A stretch of 64,000 bases of DNA, from assembly GCA_038212445.1 (NCBI GenBank), contig JBBQUM010000015.1, forward strand, positions 62,001 to 126,000. The letters are read 5' to 3'. The DNA is from TMP-7 sp038212445. Lineage in GTDB: Bacteria; Acidobacteriota; Terriglobia; Bryobacterales; Bryobacteraceae. A model generated the notes under the pieces. It searched no databases and was not told where the DNA came from. It saw nothing but the letters and a program-made list of their open reading frames with translations. Position 1 is the stretch's first letter; every line of letters starts with the position of its first letter. Of this stretch, positions 61,851 to 64,000 are shown in pieces. Both the position numbers and the translations under genes were made by a program.

Positions 61851-63173
61851 TTAGTTGCCGGTTTTCTCGCGAATCGCAAACAGGTGCCCGGCTCCCCGGA
61901 TGAACAGTGTGTTGCCTGAAGCGGCCGGAGTGGCTAGCACCGGTTCACCCATCTTGTTAACGGCCAATTCCTCATAACTGCTGGCAGACTTAATCACGTA
62001 CACTTCGCCGTCTTCGTTGATGGCGTAAACGTGATCGCCTGAAGCGATCATCGAAGCACTGGCTCCGGTGCCCTCACCGATTCGTCTCTGATAGAGCGTT
62101 GTCCCGGTTAAAGCATTGTAGACGTTGAGGATGCCGCTCCCCCGGTTGCCAAAGGCGAAGACGTAATCACCACTTACTACAGGTGTAGAAAGGTAGGGTG
62201 CTTCTTCCCGCATCCAAGCGATAGCATCTTTGGAGCCCGTAATGTCGCCCGACGCCCCCGGTCGTATTGCGTAGGCACGCCGTTGATAGCGGAAGTAGCC
62301 CGTGAAGACGTAAAGGAGTCCATTGGCGGTGAAGGGTGTCGGCACCGAGATCATGGACGTCCCCTTCAACCGCCATAATTCCTTACCCGTTTCGGCATCG
62401 TAGGCCAACACGTACTCGACCCCGTTTGCGACTATCTCGGTCCGCTTTGGACCCTCGACGATGGCTGGTGTCGACCAACTGGGCTTGACGTCCCGGGGCG
62501 TGCGCCACACCTCCCGGCCCGACTTTTCATCGAAGGCAGCGAGGAAGCTCCCTTTCTGCATATCAACTTGCAGGAATACGCGGCCGCCCCAAAGAACCGG
62601 AGACGAGGCCGTGCCCCACTGATAATCCGGAACGTCGAACGCGCCTTGGTCCACAACCCCCAAGTCCTTCTTCCACAGCAGCTTCCCGGTAAGGTCGTAA
62701 CAATAGAGGCCTTCAGAACCGAAGAACGCGATTACCACTCTGCCGTCGGTCGCCGCAGTCGAAGAGGCATAAGAGTTATGTGGATGACGCAGGACTCTTG
62801 GCTTCGTTTTGACAGCTAGCTGATTCCAGAGAATCTTCCCACTACGCTTGTCGATGGCCAGGAGACGGAACTCCTGTTCGGCTTTGTCCTGACGATCATC
62901 GCGCTCGCCTTTCAATTTGCTCTCAAACACCATTTGGGGATTGGAACTGATAGCGGTTGTCAGGAAGATCAGGTTGTCCCAGATGACCGGGCTCGAGAGT
63001 CCGAGGCCGGGAATCGCTGTCTTCCAGGCTACATTTTCACCGGTGTCGACGTTCCATTTGGTGGGCAGGTTGGGGCTTTCGGCGACGCCTCGCGCTCCCG
63101 GGCCACGGAACCCTGGCCAGTTTTCGGCCTGTAGTGTCAACAGCAGGAAAGGAATTGCGATCCATACGCGCAT
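61851..63173 (-). CDS. Exported PQQ-like beta-propeller protein
   Basis: The signal peptide (VWIAIPFLLLTLQAENW) is followed by WPGFRGPGARGVAESPNLPT, the usual opening of PQQ-like propellers in Acidobacteria and Planctomycetes. Blade motifs repeat (AYDAETGKELWRLKG, IDKRSGKILWNQLA). It lacks the catalytic domain features of quinoprotein alcohol dehydrogenases, so an enzymatic role is doubtful; BamB-like or binding roles are alternatives. ATG 63173 is chosen; a TTG at 63182 adds three residues. It stands alone between the histidine kinase and MaoC genes. Confidence 0.9.
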   Translation of the reverse strand: MRVWIAIPFLLLTLQAENWPGFRGPGARGVAESPNLPTKWNVDTGENVAWKTAIPGLGLSSPVIWDNLIFLTTAISSNPQMVFESKLKGERDDRQDKAEQEFRLLAIDKRSGKILWNQLAVKTKPRVLRHPHNSYASSTAATDGRVVIAFFGSEGLYCYDLTGKLLWKKDLGVVDQGAFDVPDYQWGTASSPVLWGGRVFLQVDMQKGSFLAAFDEKSGREVWRTPRDVKPSWSTPAIVEGPKRTEIVANGVEYVLAYDAETGKELWRLKGTSMISVPTPFTANGLLYVFTGYFRYQRRAYAIRPGASGDITGSKDAIAWMREEAPYLSTPVVSGDYVFAFGNRGSGILNVYNALTGTTLYQRRIGEGTGASASMIASGDHVYAINEDGEVYVIKSASSYEELAVNKMGEPVLATPAASGNTLFIRGAGHLFAIREKTGN

Positions 63174-63267
63174 GGGTAGCAACGTAGCATAACGTGGCGA
63201 TCAGCGATAGCCTCTACGGCTTTAACTTCCCGCCGACTTTGCGGATACAAGAAGCATCGAAGAACCA

Positions 63268-63750
63268 ATGACGCCGACAGTCGAGACTTCCAAGAGCGAT
63301 TCCAAACTACTCTATCTTGAGGATCTACAGGTTGGTCAGAAGTTTCGATCTACCGAATCCTATCGGATGGAGGATCACAGGATTAAGTCCTTTGCTGCGG
63401 AGTTCGATCCACAGCCGTTTCATCTGGACGACGAGGCCGCGCGTAACACAATCTTCAACGGTTTAGCCGCCAGCGGTTGGCACACGGCGGCGGCTACGAT
63501 GAGCCTGCTCACTTCCGGAGGCCTGCCTTTTGCCGCGGGCATCATTGGCTTTGGGGGAGAGCTTGCATGGCCGCGTCCCACACGTCCGGGCGACGTCCTT
63601 CGGGTCGAGTGTGAGATTGTTAACATTCTGCCATCGCGATCGAAGGCTGCGCAGGCGACAGTCAGCGTCCTGTGTACGACCCTGAATCAGGCAAACGAAC
63701 CTGTGCAGACCTTCACCGCCAAGATCCTGGTTTTCAAGCGATACTCCTAA
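63268..63750 (+). CDS. MaoC-family dehydratase (hot-dog fold)
   Basis: This is a 160-residue protein with the hydratase-2-type active-site segment: AEFDPQPFHLDDEAARNTIF then NGLAASGWHTAAATM, carrying the catalytic Asp and His. It is probably an (R)-specific enoyl-CoA hydratase or a related acyl-CoA/aldehyde hydratase in fatty-acid or polyhydroxyalkanoate-type metabolism; the exact substrate is open. ATG 63268 has GAAG upstream. An ArsR gene follows 36 bp downstream on the same strand. Confidence 0.92.
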   Translation: MTPTVETSKSDSKLLYLEDLQVGQKFRSTESYRMEDHRIKSFAAEFDPQPFHLDDEAARNTIFNGLAASGWHTAAATMSLLTSGGLPFAAGIIGFGGELAWPRPTRPGDVLRVECEIVNILPSRSKAAQATVSVLCTTLNQANEPVQTFTAKILVFKRYS

Positions 63751-63786
63751 CTCGCTTTTTCGGCTAGAGTTCGATAAGAATGGAAC

Positions 63787-64000
63787 GTGGTCTCCCAGTC
63801 GAACCCCACTGACGGTGACAAACCGCTTCCAAAGCGTCAGCGCGAAGCGATTGCCAAGGCGGTCGCTGATCCGCGGCGGTTCGAGATTCTGCGTCACATC
63901 GCTACCCGGCACTGTGCAGCCTGCTCTGATCTTCGAGAGTGTTTCCCGATTACTGCTCCGACGTTGTCGCATCATCTTAGCGAACTCGAAGGGGCCGGAT
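63787..64000 (+). CDS. ArsR-family helix-turn-helix regulator, 3' partial
   Basis: From GTG 63787 the frame reads VVSQSNPTDGDKPLPKRQRE, then a winged-helix region: AVADPRRFEILRHIATRHCA, ACSDLRECFPITAPTLSHHL and SELEGAG at the window edge. PTLSHHLSELEGAG is the ArsR recognition helix and wing. Only 71 residues are seen. No strong ribosome site is present, but no ATG fits the frame. Ligand and targets are unknown. Confidence 0.85.
   Translation, partial: MVSQSNPTDGDKPLPKRQREAIAKAVADPRRFEILRHIATRHCAACSDLRECFPITAPTLSHHLSELEGAG

Noticed and set aside
1..64000. CRISPR array or cas genes
   Set aside because: No series of regularly spaced repeats and no Cas-like protein were seen on reading the window.

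Overview
The window looks like a chromosomal segment of an Acidobacteriota, most likely of the Bryobacterales/Solibacter type. This is inferred from gene content, not from a marker phylogeny: two large Oar-type TonB receptors with an N-terminal carboxypeptidase-regulatory domain, a PadR regulator paired with a MacB-like 'ADOP' permease, a Ser/Thr kinase fused to PD40 repeats, a membrane-anchored winged-helix protein, many Tat- or Sec-exported enzymes, and fairly GC-rich DNA.

Layout. 1-15 kb holds mixed functions: the nearly complete 3' part of gatB, a sigma-54 activator, a two-gene ABC exporter, a cyclophilin with an apparent one-base frameshift, a winged-helix membrane protein divergent from a TonB receptor, a Ser/Thr kinase, a DUF2834-like membrane protein, an MmyB-type XRE regulator and a decayed epoxide-hydrolase-like gene. 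15.4-17.8 kb carries tRNA-Ser(CGA) and tRNA-Leu(UAA). The 5' half of tRNA-Leu is repeated exactly (41 bp) about 1.5 kb away. The DNA between holds two small orphan genes and, near each end, a paired TGTGGGGA box: the outline of a very small integrated element with no integrase.

17.9-41.2 kb is the most striking part. Eleven minus-strand genes (32626 down to 17871) are packed with 4-8 bp overlaps or short gaps: amidohydrolase, YjbQ, DUF4832-like glycosidase fold, AgaS-like sugar isomerase, PfkB kinase, exported amidohydrolase, exported DUF5107-TPR protein, EamA transporter, exported double alpha/beta hydrolase, MFS transporter, exported Gfo/Idh oxidoreductase. Divergent from them are a GH74-like beta-propeller, a second DUF4832-like protein, a TonB receptor and a DeoR-type regulator. 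A CGTTTGCTG motif occurs in both control regions. I read this as one regulon for uptake and breakdown of a glycan or sugar derivative. The kinase and AgaS-like pair suggests a phosphorylated (amino-)sugar intermediate; the substrate cannot be named from sequence.

41.2-64 kb holds more ordinary genes: an RNase II-type exonuclease, a ComEA-like HhH protein, an aquaporin-family channel, a GMC oxidoreductase, an alpha/beta hydrolase, a Wzz/BY-kinase-like protein without a tyrosine tail, tRNA-Gln(CUG), an MFS plus GH43 xylosidase pair, an M14 peptidase, PadR plus ADOP permease, an exported DegT-family aminotransferase, a hybrid histidine kinase, a PQQ-type propeller, a MaoC dehydratase and the start of an ArsR regulator.
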